NCBI GenBank assembly: GCA_964634675.1
Contig: CAZWLH010000041.1
Coordinates: 1-13,027, forward strand
Source of the DNA: UMGS172 sp964634675
Lineage (GTDB): Bacteria; Bacillota; Clostridia; Oscillospirales; Acutalibacteraceae
Direction of reading: 5' to 3'
DNA length: 13,027 nt
The translations under genes and the position numbers were made by a program. The notes beneath the pieces were generated by a model. It had not been told where the DNA came from. It was given only the letters and a program-made list of their open reading frames with translations, and ran no database searches. Below, piece by piece: positions 1 to 7,036 of this stretch (positions are counted from its first letter, which is position 1; each line of letters begins with the position of its first letter).

Positions 1-726
1 TCCGCCGACAGCGACAAGAACGATTCCTCCGAGATGTTCACCTATTTCGTATGCTGCATCTGTCCCGTTAAGCCCATGAATACGGGACTTTATTTCAGAG
101 AATATGACAGTTCATTCAGAGAGCTTGATGCTCACGCTATCTTAGGCGCTCCCGAATTCGGCTTTATGTTCCCGTCGTTTGACGGCAGAGCAAGCAATAT
201 TTACAATACGCTCTATTATATAAAGGATATTTCCGACGTTCATCCCGAATTTATCGAAAAGATATTCAATGTTTCACTGCCGATGGCACCTGCCGACCAA
301 AAGGTCAACTTCAAGAGCTGTCTTAAGGAAACTCTTTGTGAGGAATGTGACTTTGAGACCGTGCGCTCGGTTCATGAGCAGATTTCGGAAATGGTTGAGG
401 AGCACAAGGCCGCAAAAGAGGAGGAGCCGCTTGTTTTGACCAAAACCAAGCTTAAAACCGTTTTGCAATACTGCGGTGTCGGTGAAGAAAAGGTCGAACA
501 GTTCGGTGAAAAATTCGACGAGCAGTTCGGCGACGGCGGTGAAGTGGCTCCGAAGTCGGTCATTGACCTTAAAAAGTTCGAGCTCAGCACTCCCGACGTC
601 ACGATCAAGGTCAACCCCGAAAGAACCGACCTTGTTTCGACTCAAATTATCGGCGGTGTAAAATATATTATGATTCGTGCCGACGAGGGTGTTGAAGTCA
701 ACGGTGTCGGTATAGATATAAAATAA
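1..726 (+). CDS. DUF4317 family protein (5' end missing)
   Basis: The reading frame is open from the first base of the window, so this is the C-terminal 241 residues of a longer protein; family members as I know them are roughly 400 residues, so about 40% is missing upstream. The match to DUF4317 rests on remembered family patterns: an ICPVK segment near the start, an APEFGFMFPSFDGRASNIYN segment, a VHEQISEMVEEHK helix, and a C-terminal TPDVTIKVNPERTDLV...GVKYIMIRADEGVEVNG block. No membrane segment or signal peptide is visible in the part seen. The middle is rich in Glu and Lys and probably helical. The family is common in Firmicutes and its function is unknown to me. The stop codon is followed 12 bases later by the rlmA-like start, so the two are probably cotranscribed. 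The ATG at base 34 is internal and is not the start. Confidence 0.85.
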   Translation, partial: SADSDKNDSSEMFTYFVCCICPVKPMNTGLYFREYDSSFRELDAHAILGAPEFGFMFPSFDGRASNIYNTLYYIKDISDVHPEFIEKIFNVSLPMAPADQKVNFKSCLKETLCEECDFETVRSVHEQISEMVEEHKAAKEEEPLVLTKTKLKTVLQYCGVGEEKVEQFGEKFDEQFGDGGEVAPKSVIDLKKFELSTPDVTIKVNPERTDLVSTQIIGGVKYIMIRADEGVEVNGVGIDIK

Positions 727-738
727 CTCGGTGATATT

Positions 739-1539
739 ATGATTTTAAAAGATACTGCCTTCATCTGCCCTGTTTGCAAAGAAAAGCTGTTTACGCTTAA
801 AGGCTCTCTGAAATGCTTTAAGGGGCATTCATACGACGTAGCAAAGCAGGGTTATGTTAACCTGTTGCTCGACAATTCAAGCAATAAACGTCACGGTGAC
901 GACAAGCTGATGGTAAATGCGCGAACTTCGTTTTTGAACAAGGGATATTACGAGCCGTTGAGACAGAAGCTTACCGAAGCTGTCGGCAGAGGTAATATTT
1001 GTATCGATTCCGGCTGCGGTGAAGGATATTATACCTCGGCAATAGCCGAAAACAATGCGGTATACGGAATAGATATTTCGAGAGAAGCGCTGAAATGTGC
1101 CGCGCGGCGTGTACCGAACGCTCATTTTGCCGTGGCAAGTGTTTCGTCGCTTCCCCTGCCCACCGGCTGCGCCGATGTTGTGATCAATGTTTTTGCTCCC
1201 GATGGCGGCCGTGAGTTTATGAGAGTGCTCAATGACTCGGGAAGGCTAATAACCGTCGAGCCGACCGAACGTCATTTGTTCGAGCTTAAATCTGCCGTTT
1301 ATGATTCGCCTTATCTCAATCCGCCGCCCGATATGACACGTGACGGATATGCGCTTATCGACTCCGAGCGACTTGAGTATCAGATTGAGCTTAAATCGAA
1401 TGAAGATATTATCGCACTGTTTAAAATGACACCCTACTACTACAAAACAGGACGTGAGGATCAGGAAAAGCTTTACAGGCTCGACGGTCTTTCGGTAACT
1501 GTTGGCTTTGCGATAAATCAATACAGAAAGGTGCTTTAA
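739..1539 (+). CDS. rlmA: 23S rRNA (guanine-N1)-methyltransferase, RlmA family
   Basis: A 266-residue SAM-dependent methyltransferase, the usual length for RlmA. The N-terminus carries the family zinc finger with ligands C10, C13, C26 and H30, followed by the characteristic SYDVAKQGYVNLLL segment. The SAM-binding motif I is DSGCGEGYYT at 90-99 and the acidic end of the next strand is GIDIS at 110-114. A late FKMTPYYYKT stretch (228-237) corresponds to the conserved MTP motif. Family members methylate N1 of a guanine in helix 35 of 23S rRNA (G745 in E. coli RlmA(I), G748 in the Gram-positive RlmA(II)/TlrB type). Which base is used here cannot be told from sequence alone. A GGTGAT Shine-Dalgarno element just before the ATG supports the start. 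It lies between the DUF4317 and tRNA-editing genes with 12-base and 1-base gaps, so they are probably one operon. Confidence 0.88.
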   Translation: MILKDTAFICPVCKEKLFTLKGSLKCFKGHSYDVAKQGYVNLLLDNSSNKRHGDDKLMVNARTSFLNKGYYEPLRQKLTEAVGRGNICIDSGCGEGYYTSAIAENNAVYGIDISREALKCAARRVPNAHFAVASVSSLPLPTGCADVVINVFAPDGGREFMRVLNDSGRLITVEPTERHLFELKSAVYDSPYLNPPPDMTRDGYALIDSERLEYQIELKSNEDIIALFKMTPYYYKTGREDQEKLYRLDGLSVTVGFAINQYRKVL

Positions 1540-1540
1540 A

Positions 1541-2077
1541 ATGTATGAATTGAGAAAAGGCCGCCCCTCTGACACTTCGGGACGGCTTGAAAAAGAAATA
1601 CGCTGCTACGACTATTTGGAAAAACTCGGCATAGAATTTTACAGTATCGACAACGAACCTGCACACGATATGGAGACCTGCAGAAAGATCGACCGGCAAA
1701 TAGGCGCCGAAACCTGCAAAAACCTTGTTTTGTGCAACCGACAGCAGACAAAGTTTTATCTTCTGCTCACAAAGGGCGACAAGCCGTTCAAGACGAAGGA
1801 TCTCTCGGCTCAGATAGGCTCTGCACGGCTTTCGTTTGCAAGCCCCGAAAAAATGGAGGAATACCTCGACTGTACTCCCGGCTCCGCTTCGATTTTGGGA
1901 CTTATGAACGACACATCGCACAGCATTGAGCTTTTGATTGACAGTGACATAAAATCCGCGGAGTATTTTGCTTGCCACCCCTGCATAAACACAACGACTG
2001 TAAAATTCAAAACCTCTGAGCTTTTCGAAAAGCTCCTGCCTTCCTTTGACCGTGACTATACCGTTGTCACGCTCTAA
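1541..2077 (+). CDS. Prolyl-tRNA synthetase-associated editing protein (ProXp-ala/PrdX type)
   Basis: A 178-residue stand-alone editing domain of the YbaK/INS superfamily. Known members hydrolyse mischarged aminoacyl-tRNA in trans, most often Ala-tRNA(Pro), and so protect proline codons. Visible family features are a conserved Lys in CKNLVLCNRQ (60-69), the FYLLLTKGDKPFKTKDL strand-loop (72-88), the substrate-pocket GSAS loop (114-117) followed by ILGLMND, and CHPCINTTTVKF (145-156), whose His-Pro-x-x-Asn pattern fits the ProXp-ala group better than generic YbaK. No synthetase domain is attached. The start is supported by AAAGGTG upstream and by a one-base gap after the rlmA stop, which suggests translational coupling. 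Its stop overlaps the stop of the convergent ZIP gene. Substrate identity is inferred from the subfamily; cysteinyl-tRNA deacylation (YbaK) is the less likely alternative. Confidence 0.85.
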   Translation: MYELRKGRPSDTSGRLEKEIRCYDYLEKLGIEFYSIDNEPAHDMETCRKIDRQIGAETCKNLVLCNRQQTKFYLLLTKGDKPFKTKDLSAQIGSARLSFASPEKMEEYLDCTPGSASILGLMNDTSHSIELLIDSDIKSAEYFACHPCINTTTVKFKTSELFEKLLPSFDRDYTVVTL

Positions 2078-2829
2078 CCCATAAGCACGTCCGACATCAT
2101 CATAAGACAAAATCCGATCATCAGTGCATAGCTGCTGACCTTATCCGAGCCGTCTTTGTGCGTGTCGGGTATCATTTCATCACCTATAACATAAAACATT
2201 GTTCCTCCCGCAAACGAAAGTGCAAACGGGAGGATTGTTTTTGCCGCAGTTACGGCAATATACCCGACCATACCGCCGATAACCTCAACAGCACCCGTAA
2301 AAACGGCGAAGCAAACGGTTTTCTTAAGACTTATTCCTGCCGCAAGCATCGGGCAGACGGTCACCATACCCTCGGGGATATTTTGAAGCGCAATTCCGCT
2401 TGCAATCATAACCGCTTCGGAAATATTGCCTGCGCCGACACCGACGCCTGCGGCGATCCCTTCGGGCAGATTGTGTATCGCAATGGCAGTAACGAAAAGC
2501 AGTACCTTTTCGATATTTTTATCCTTACACTCGATATTCATATCGGCACACAGCCGTTTTTCGAAAAGCGGTGTCAAGCGTGCCAAAAGATTAAGACAAA
2601 ATGCGCCCGAGAAAAATCCCGTAACTGTTATTAAAACGGCAAATTTTCCGCCGTTCTCGAGTGACGGCAGAATAAGTCCGAAAACTGCGGCGGCAAGCAT
2701 AACACCTGCGGCAAAGGATATAACCGCATTTCCGAATTTGTGCGATATATTCTTAAAAATCAAGCCCATTAAAGAGCCTATAACGGTAGCCAAGCCGACA
2801 GCGAAAGATATAATAAGAGCTAATCCCAA
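2074..2829 (-). CDS. ZIP family divalent metal transporter
   Basis: A 251-residue hydrophobic protein with about eight predicted transmembrane helices, the usual length for bacterial ZIP (ZupT-like) carriers of zinc, iron or manganese. The metal-site signatures are clear: HNLPEG at 119-124 (TM4), QNIPEG at 149-154 (TM5) and EMIPDTH at 218-224 near the C-terminus. The loop between TM3 and TM4 (about 90-108) is short, with two Cys and several charged residues rather than a His-rich stretch. The start is a TTG, chosen because an excellent AGGAGGTGAT Shine-Dalgarno sequence (2834-2843) sits right before it and an in-frame TGA lies just upstream, leaving no alternative. The gene is convergent with the tRNA-editing gene and overlaps its stop by 4 bases. 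Metal specificity cannot be read from the sequence. Confidence 0.92.
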   Translation of the reverse strand: MGLALIISFAVGLATVIGSLMGLIFKNISHKFGNAVISFAAGVMLAAAVFGLILPSLENGGKFAVLITVTGFFSGAFCLNLLARLTPLFEKRLCADMNIECKDKNIEKVLLFVTAIAIHNLPEGIAAGVGVGAGNISEAVMIASGIALQNIPEGMVTVCPMLAAGISLKKTVCFAVFTGAVEVIGGMVGYIAVTAAKTILPFALSFAGGTMFYVIGDEMIPDTHKDGSDKVSSYALMIGFCLMMMSDVLMG

Positions 2830-2876
2830 AAAATCACCTCCTATTCATAATACGCCGCCGCAACGCAATAGGAAGC

Positions 2877-2914
2877 AAAAAAAGATATGAGATTTCTATT
2901 TCTCATATCTTTTT
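2877..2914 (-). terminator. Rho-independent terminator of the ior/paaK operon
   Basis: A perfect 9-bp inverted repeat (GATATGAGA at 2884-2892 with TCTCATATC at 2901-2909, 8-base loop) is flanked by seven A on the left and five T on the right, extending the stem by A-T pairs. Read on the minus strand it begins 10 bases after the ACT gene stop and ends in seven U, so it should end the five-gene operon. The flanks are symmetric enough to work in both directions, though no plus-strand gene needs it. Confidence 0.85.
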
Positions 2915-2923
2915 GCATTTAAT

Positions 2924-3358
2924 TTAAATATGTCTGTAAATATCTGCGGGGTTGACCTTTCCGACATCGGTCGAAGAAATAAGCTCTTCGGCTTTTTCGG
3001 GATCGTCAACACTCACGATCATAAGCGCTTTTCCTTTTTCGTGGCTTATGCAAGCATACATATATTTTATCTCGACGCCGCCGTCGGTCAACACCTTAAG
3101 GCTCTTTGCAAATCCACCCGGACAGTCGTCAATGGCAACCGCCAAGGTCTCGGTGATCTTGCAGACGACTCCCGACTCTCTAAGCGAAAGCACCGCCTTT
3201 TCGGGGTCGCTGAGTATCATTCTGACAATGCCGTAATCGGTGGTATCAGCAAGTGACAAAGCACTGATATCTATATCGGCTTTCGCCAAGGTATTGGCTA
3301 TCTCGCCGAGCCTTCCCGCCTTATTTTCAATAAAGGCCGAAACCTGTTTTACTAACAT
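2924..3358 (-). CDS. Tandem ACT-domain protein
   Basis: A 144-residue protein made of two ACT domains and nothing else: the first at about 4-68 (QVSAFIENKAGRLGEIANTLAKADIDI, with the Gly-Arg-Leu turn typical of ACT ligand sites) and the second at about 70-140 (LAVAIDDCPGGFAKSLKVLTDGGVEIKYMYA). ACT domains bind small ligands, usually amino acids, at dimer interfaces. Free-standing pairs like this are known to me as companions of phenylacetate-CoA ligase and indolepyruvate oxidoreductase genes in anaerobes. The gene is last in the operon, 12 bases after paaK, with an AAGGAGG site before its ATG. The likely role is allosteric sensing of an aromatic amino acid or aryl acid, or modulating the ligase or oxidoreductase; this is inference. 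No catalytic or DNA-binding domain is present. Confidence 0.87.
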   Translation of the reverse strand: MLVKQVSAFIENKAGRLGEIANTLAKADIDISALSLADTTDYGIVRMILSDPEKAVLSLRESGVVCKITETLAVAIDDCPGGFAKSLKVLTDGGVEIKYMYACISHEKGKALMIVSVDDPEKAEELISSTDVGKVNPADIYRHI

Positions 3359-3370
3359 AAACGAACCTCC

Positions 3371-4678
3371 TTAAATCTTGCGGTTATCGATAACACGCTT
3401 GGCCTTGCCCTCGCTTCGTGTTATCGTCTTGGGGTTGACAAGGTGAACATTAACGCCGAGTCCGAGTATCGAACGAAGCTTCTCTTTGATCGCACTCTCG
3501 ATTTTGGCAATAGACTTAACATCATCCGAAAAGAGCTCCTCGCTCATCTCAACGTCAAGATCAAAGGTGTCGGTATTATTGACACGGTCTATCTTAATGA
3601 GATAGTTGGGAGTGATATTTCCTCCGCCGACCTCGATAAGCACTTCCTCGATCTGTGACGGAAAGACGTTAACACCGCGGATTATCAGCATATCATCGCT
3701 TCGACCCATGGGCTTTGCCATTTTTATAAGAGTACGTCCGCAGGAGCATTTTTTGCGTGAAAGCACGCAGATATCCCTTGTGCGATAGCGAATGAGCGGA
3801 AAAGCCTCCTTGGTTATCGAGGTAAAAACAAGCTCACCCTTTTCGCCGTCGGGCAAAACCTCTTCGGTATCGGGGTCGATAATTTCGGGAATAAAGTGGT
3901 CCTCGTTTACGTGCATACCGCTTTGCTCTTCGCACTCGAAAGCAACACCGGGACCGGAAATTTCTGTCAATCCGTAAATATCGTAAGCCTTAAGTCCGAG
4001 CTTATTCTCGATATCACGGCGCATATTTTCACTCCACGCTTCGGCACCGAAGATACCGGCCTTGAGCTTTATTTTATCACGTATTCCCTGTTCACCGACC
4101 GTTTCGGCAAGATAGGCGGCATAGGACGGAGTGCAACAGAGAATCGTCGAGCCGAGGTCGGTCATAAACTGAAGCTGACGTTCGGTGTTGCCCGAGGACA
4201 TCGGAAGTGTGAGACAACCGACCTTGTGAGAGCCGCCGTGAAGTCCCGCACCGCCGGTAAACAGTCCGTAGCCGTAGCTGACCTGACAAACATCCTCATT
4301 TGTTCCGCCTGCGGCGACAATTGCTCGCGCACAGCAGTCCTCCCAAAGATCAACGTCGTGCTGAGTATAGAACGCAACAACACGCTTACCCGTTGTACCC
4401 GAGGTAGACTGTATTCTGACACATTCGGACATCGGCTTTGCAAGCAGTCCGTAAGGATAGCAGTCACGAAGGTCGGCCTTGGTCATAAAGGGAAGCTTTT
4501 TAAGGTCGTCAATACCCTTTACATCATCGGGAGTGAGACCCTTGGCCTCCATTTTTTTGCGATAATACGGAACATTGTCCCAAACGTGCCTGACCTGCTT
4601 TACAATGCGCTCATCCTGAAGCTTACGCATCTCGTCGCGTGACATCGTCTCGATTTCCGGCTGGTAATATCTGCTCAT
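3371..4678 (-). CDS. paaK: Phenylacetate-CoA ligase family protein (AMP-forming)
   Basis: A 435-residue adenylate-forming enzyme of the PaaK subfamily, at its normal length. The P-loop is STSGTTGK at 91-98. YGLTE at 235-239 and the RYRTRD block at 297-302 are the next core motifs. CSCGRT at 311-316 looks like the Cys-containing turn common in anaerobic PaaK proteins. The C-terminal domain carries GRSDDMLIIRGVNVFPSQIEE (325-345) and the RSEGKAKRV segment with catalytic Lys 425. PaaK enzymes make aryl-acetyl-CoA from the acid, ATP and CoA in the cytoplasm. It sits between iorB (19-base gap) and the ACT gene (12-base gap) and has a GAGGT ribosome binding site. In this setting it may activate phenylacetate or indoleacetate for IorAB, or run toward free acid. 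Substrate is inferred from family and neighbours. Confidence 0.9.
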   Translation of the reverse strand: MSRYYQPEIETMSRDEMRKLQDERIVKQVRHVWDNVPYYRKKMEAKGLTPDDVKGIDDLKKLPFMTKADLRDCYPYGLLAKPMSECVRIQSTSGTTGKRVVAFYTQHDVDLWEDCCARAIVAAGGTNEDVCQVSYGYGLFTGGAGLHGGSHKVGCLTLPMSSGNTERQLQFMTDLGSTILCCTPSYAAYLAETVGEQGIRDKIKLKAGIFGAEAWSENMRRDIENKLGLKAYDIYGLTEISGPGVAFECEEQSGMHVNEDHFIPEIIDPDTEEVLPDGEKGELVFTSITKEAFPLIRYRTRDICVLSRKKCSCGRTLIKMAKPMGRSDDMLIIRGVNVFPSQIEEVLIEVGGGNITPNYLIKIDRVNNTDTFDLDVEMSEELFSDDVKSIAKIESAIKEKLRSILGLGVNVHLVNPKTITRSEGKAKRVIDNRKI

Positions 4679-4697
4679 TTCGGCTTACCTCGTTTTC

Positions 4698-5270
4698 TTA
4701 AAGAGAATATCCGGCATCAAAGGCTTTAAGATTGATGTCAAGGAATTTTTCGGGAACTGTATTCTTTACGGTTTCTACCCAAGCCTCGTAAGGAATATCG
4801 GTGGACTTGGCCAAAACACCGATAAGAACAACGTTGACGGCCTTGATACTGCCGGCTTTTTCGGCGAGCTCCAAGGCATCAAGGCTTATAACATCGGCAT
4901 TTTCACGAAGTGTCTCGATAATATTTTCGGGGTACTCTGCGGCACCCGTAATAACCGGCATAGGACTCATAGCACGGTCGTTAACGATCATACGGCCGCC
5001 TTTTTTGAGGAACGGCAATGCACGCAGAGCCTCAAGTCGCTCAAAAGCCAAAATAATATCGGCTTCGCCCTTATCGATTATCGGGGAAGCAACACTTTCG
5101 CCGTACTTAACATATGTTACGACACTTCCGCCGCGCTGACTCATACCGTGAACCTCGGACACCTTAACATCAAAGCCCTCGGAAATGATAACGTTACCGA
5201 GAATTCGGCTTGCGAGCAGAGTACCCTGTCCGCCGACACCGACGATCATTATATTCTTACTGCCTGTCAT
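4698..5270 (-). CDS. iorB: Indolepyruvate:ferredoxin oxidoreductase, beta (gamma-domain) subunit
   Basis: A 190-residue subunit of the 2-oxoacid:ferredoxin oxidoreductase superfamily. It opens with the IMIVGVGGQGTLLASRIL glycine-rich motif (residues 7-24), followed by the EVHGMSQRGGSVVTYVKYG segment (39-57), both hallmarks of IorB and of the gamma domain of pyruvate oxidoreductases. It pairs with IorA to decarboxylate aryl pyruvates to aryl-acetyl-CoA, reducing ferredoxin. The frame is open 66 bases further upstream, but I chose the ATG at 5270. It overlaps the iorA stop by one base (TGATG), an AAAGGAGG site stands 8 bases before it, and the longer version would add a basic Cys-rich N-terminus absent from the family. 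The overlap implies translational coupling and equal subunit supply. Confidence 0.93.
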   Translation of the reverse strand: MTGSKNIMIVGVGGQGTLLASRILGNVIISEGFDVKVSEVHGMSQRGGSVVTYVKYGESVASPIIDKGEADIILAFERLEALRALPFLKKGGRMIVNDRAMSPMPVITGAAEYPENIIETLRENADVISLDALELAEKAGSIKAVNVVLIGVLAKSTDIPYEAWVETVKNTVPEKFLDINLKAFDAGYSL

Positions 5271-7003
5271 CACTTTTCCTCCTTTTCGATAGCGCCGAAG
5301 GGACATACACCGACACAAAGTCCGCAACCGTTGCACTGTGAGTCATCGATAACAGCTTTACCGTCCTTGAACTGTATTGCGGGACAGCCGAGCTTCATAC
5401 ACATCTTACAGCCCTTGCATTTATCGGAGTCGACCTTGCAGTGACCCGTATATTTAACGGTCTTAAGCAGTGCACAGGGGCGCTGAGCAATAATGACCGA
5501 CGGCTCATCGGCCTCAAGCTCTTCCTTGACAGCGGCTTCGAAGCCCTTGAGATCAAACGGATCCTCGACCCTTACTCGGTCAACACCGACCGCCTTGCAA
5601 AGTGCAAGCAGGTCGACCTGCTTTGTGGCCTCACCGCGAATGGTCTTACCCGTGGTGGGATTATCCTGATGACCTGTCATACCGGTAATGGAGTTATCCA
5701 AAATGATGACGGTATTATTACCCTTGTTGTAAACAATATCGATAAGGCCGGTTATGCCGGAATGGATAAATGTGGAGTCGCCGATGACCGAAACAAGCTT
5801 TTTGTTGAAATCGGCACCCTTGACCTTGGCCATACCGTGAGCGGCACTGACCGAAGCTCCCATACAAATCGTGGTATCGACACTCTGAAGCGGAGCAACG
5901 GCACCCAAGGTGTAACATCCGATATCACCCGAAACGGTGACACCGAGCTTCTTCAGCACATAGAATGTGCCTCTGTGCGGACATCCGGTGCAAAGCACGG
6001 GCGGACGGTTCGGAATATCGGCGGCCGGAATAGACTCGGTCTCAACGCCCAAAACGGCGCTTTTTATCATATTCTGCGAATATTCGCCGAGAAGTGTAAA
6101 ATGCTCCTTACCATTGCAATCGATTCCGAGCGACTTGACAAAGGTCTCGATAACGGGATCAAGCTCCTCTATTACCCAAAGCTCATCGTGAGCCGTGGCA
6201 AAATCACGGATCATTTTTTCGGGAAGCGGATAGACCATTCCTATTTTCAAATAGTCGGCCTTATTGCCCAACGCTTCTTTCGAATAAACATATGTAGTAC
6301 CGGCACAGATTACACCGATTTTAGAGCCGTTGTTCTCAACACGGTTGAACGGGCAGTTTTCCGCCAGAGCCTTCAGCTTTTCGGTGCGCTGTTCGACAAC
6401 GACGTGACGAGCTTTGGCCATTGCCGGCATCATAACGTTTTTGGCGATGTTCTTTTCATAAGGCTTTACGGGAATATCCTCACGGTCGCATATTTCGACA
6501 AGGCTCTGCGAATGAGAAACACGTGTCGAGAGACGGATAAAGACGGGAGTGTCGTACTCCTCACTGAGGCTGAATGCGGCCTTGGTGAATTCCTTACATT
6601 CGGAGGAATCCGAAGGCTCGAGCATAGCAATCTTTGCGGCCTCGGCATAGTGGCGTGAATCCTGTTCGTTCTGAGAGGAGTGCATACCGGGGTCATCGGC
6701 AACACAGAAAACAAGTCCGCCGTTAACACCGATGTAGCTTACCGTGAAAACAGGGTCGGCCATAACGTTGAGGCCGACGTGCTTCATACAGGACATTGCT
6801 CTGCCGCCTGCGATAGAGGCACCGATGGCGACCTCTGCGGCGACCTTTTCGTTGGGAGCCCATTCAACATAAGGCTCTTTAAATTCTACCATTGCTTCGG
6901 TGATCTCGGTACTCGGCGTACCGGGGTACGACGAAACAAGATCAACACCGGCTTCATAGGCGCCGCGTGCAACGGCGGCATTACCGAGAAGCAGCTTTTT
7001 CAT
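5270..7003 (-). CDS. iorA: Indolepyruvate:ferredoxin oxidoreductase, alpha subunit
   Basis: The catalytic subunit, 577 residues. In order: an N-terminal pyrimidine-binding domain with SSYPGTPSTE (about 24-33), a middle domain, CTGCPHRG at 338-345, the thiamine-diphosphate domain with GDIGCYTLG (359-367) and GDSTF...LDNSITGMTGHQDNP (408-448), and a C-terminal two-cluster ferredoxin domain. Its Cys sets are C529/532/535/540 and C557/560/563/567. The first set has a four-residue gap before CP, as is usual for IorA. It oxidises indolepyruvate, phenylpyruvate or hydroxyphenylpyruvate with CoA to the aryl-acetyl-CoA, releasing CO2 and reducing ferredoxin; the reverse carboxylation is also known. 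I start it at the ATG at 7003, with AAGGA about 10 bases upstream. The TTG three codons earlier directly abuts that site and is unlikely. It follows the acyl-CoA synthetase after 33 bases. Confidence 0.95.
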   Translation of the reverse strand: MKKLLLGNAAVARGAYEAGVDLVSSYPGTPSTEITEAMVEFKEPYVEWAPNEKVAAEVAIGASIAGGRAMSCMKHVGLNVMADPVFTVSYIGVNGGLVFCVADDPGMHSSQNEQDSRHYAEAAKIAMLEPSDSSECKEFTKAAFSLSEEYDTPVFIRLSTRVSHSQSLVEICDREDIPVKPYEKNIAKNVMMPAMAKARHVVVEQRTEKLKALAENCPFNRVENNGSKIGVICAGTTYVYSKEALGNKADYLKIGMVYPLPEKMIRDFATAHDELWVIEELDPVIETFVKSLGIDCNGKEHFTLLGEYSQNMIKSAVLGVETESIPAADIPNRPPVLCTGCPHRGTFYVLKKLGVTVSGDIGCYTLGAVAPLQSVDTTICMGASVSAAHGMAKVKGADFNKKLVSVIGDSTFIHSGITGLIDIVYNKGNNTVIILDNSITGMTGHQDNPTTGKTIRGEATKQVDLLALCKAVGVDRVRVEDPFDLKGFEAAVKEELEADEPSVIIAQRPCALLKTVKYTGHCKVDSDKCKGCKMCMKLGCPAIQFKDGKAVIDDSQCNGCGLCVGVCPFGAIEKEEK

Positions 7004-7036
7004 ATTGATCAATTCCTTTCGAAAGTAAATACTGAA

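Noticed and set aside
1421..2110. A 229-residue minus-strand frame across the ends of rlmA, the tRNA-editing gene and the ZIP gene
   Set aside because: It is antisense to two recognised genes, with Cys- and Phe-rich sequence resembling no family.
3896..4642. A 248-residue plus-strand frame opposite paaK
   Set aside because: It is antisense to a well-conserved ligase and shows no domain or ribosome binding site.
5271..5336. Longer iorB start at 5336
   Set aside because: It would overlap the ferredoxin domain of iorA; the ATG at 5270 has AAAGGAGG and forms the TGATG overlap with the iorA stop.
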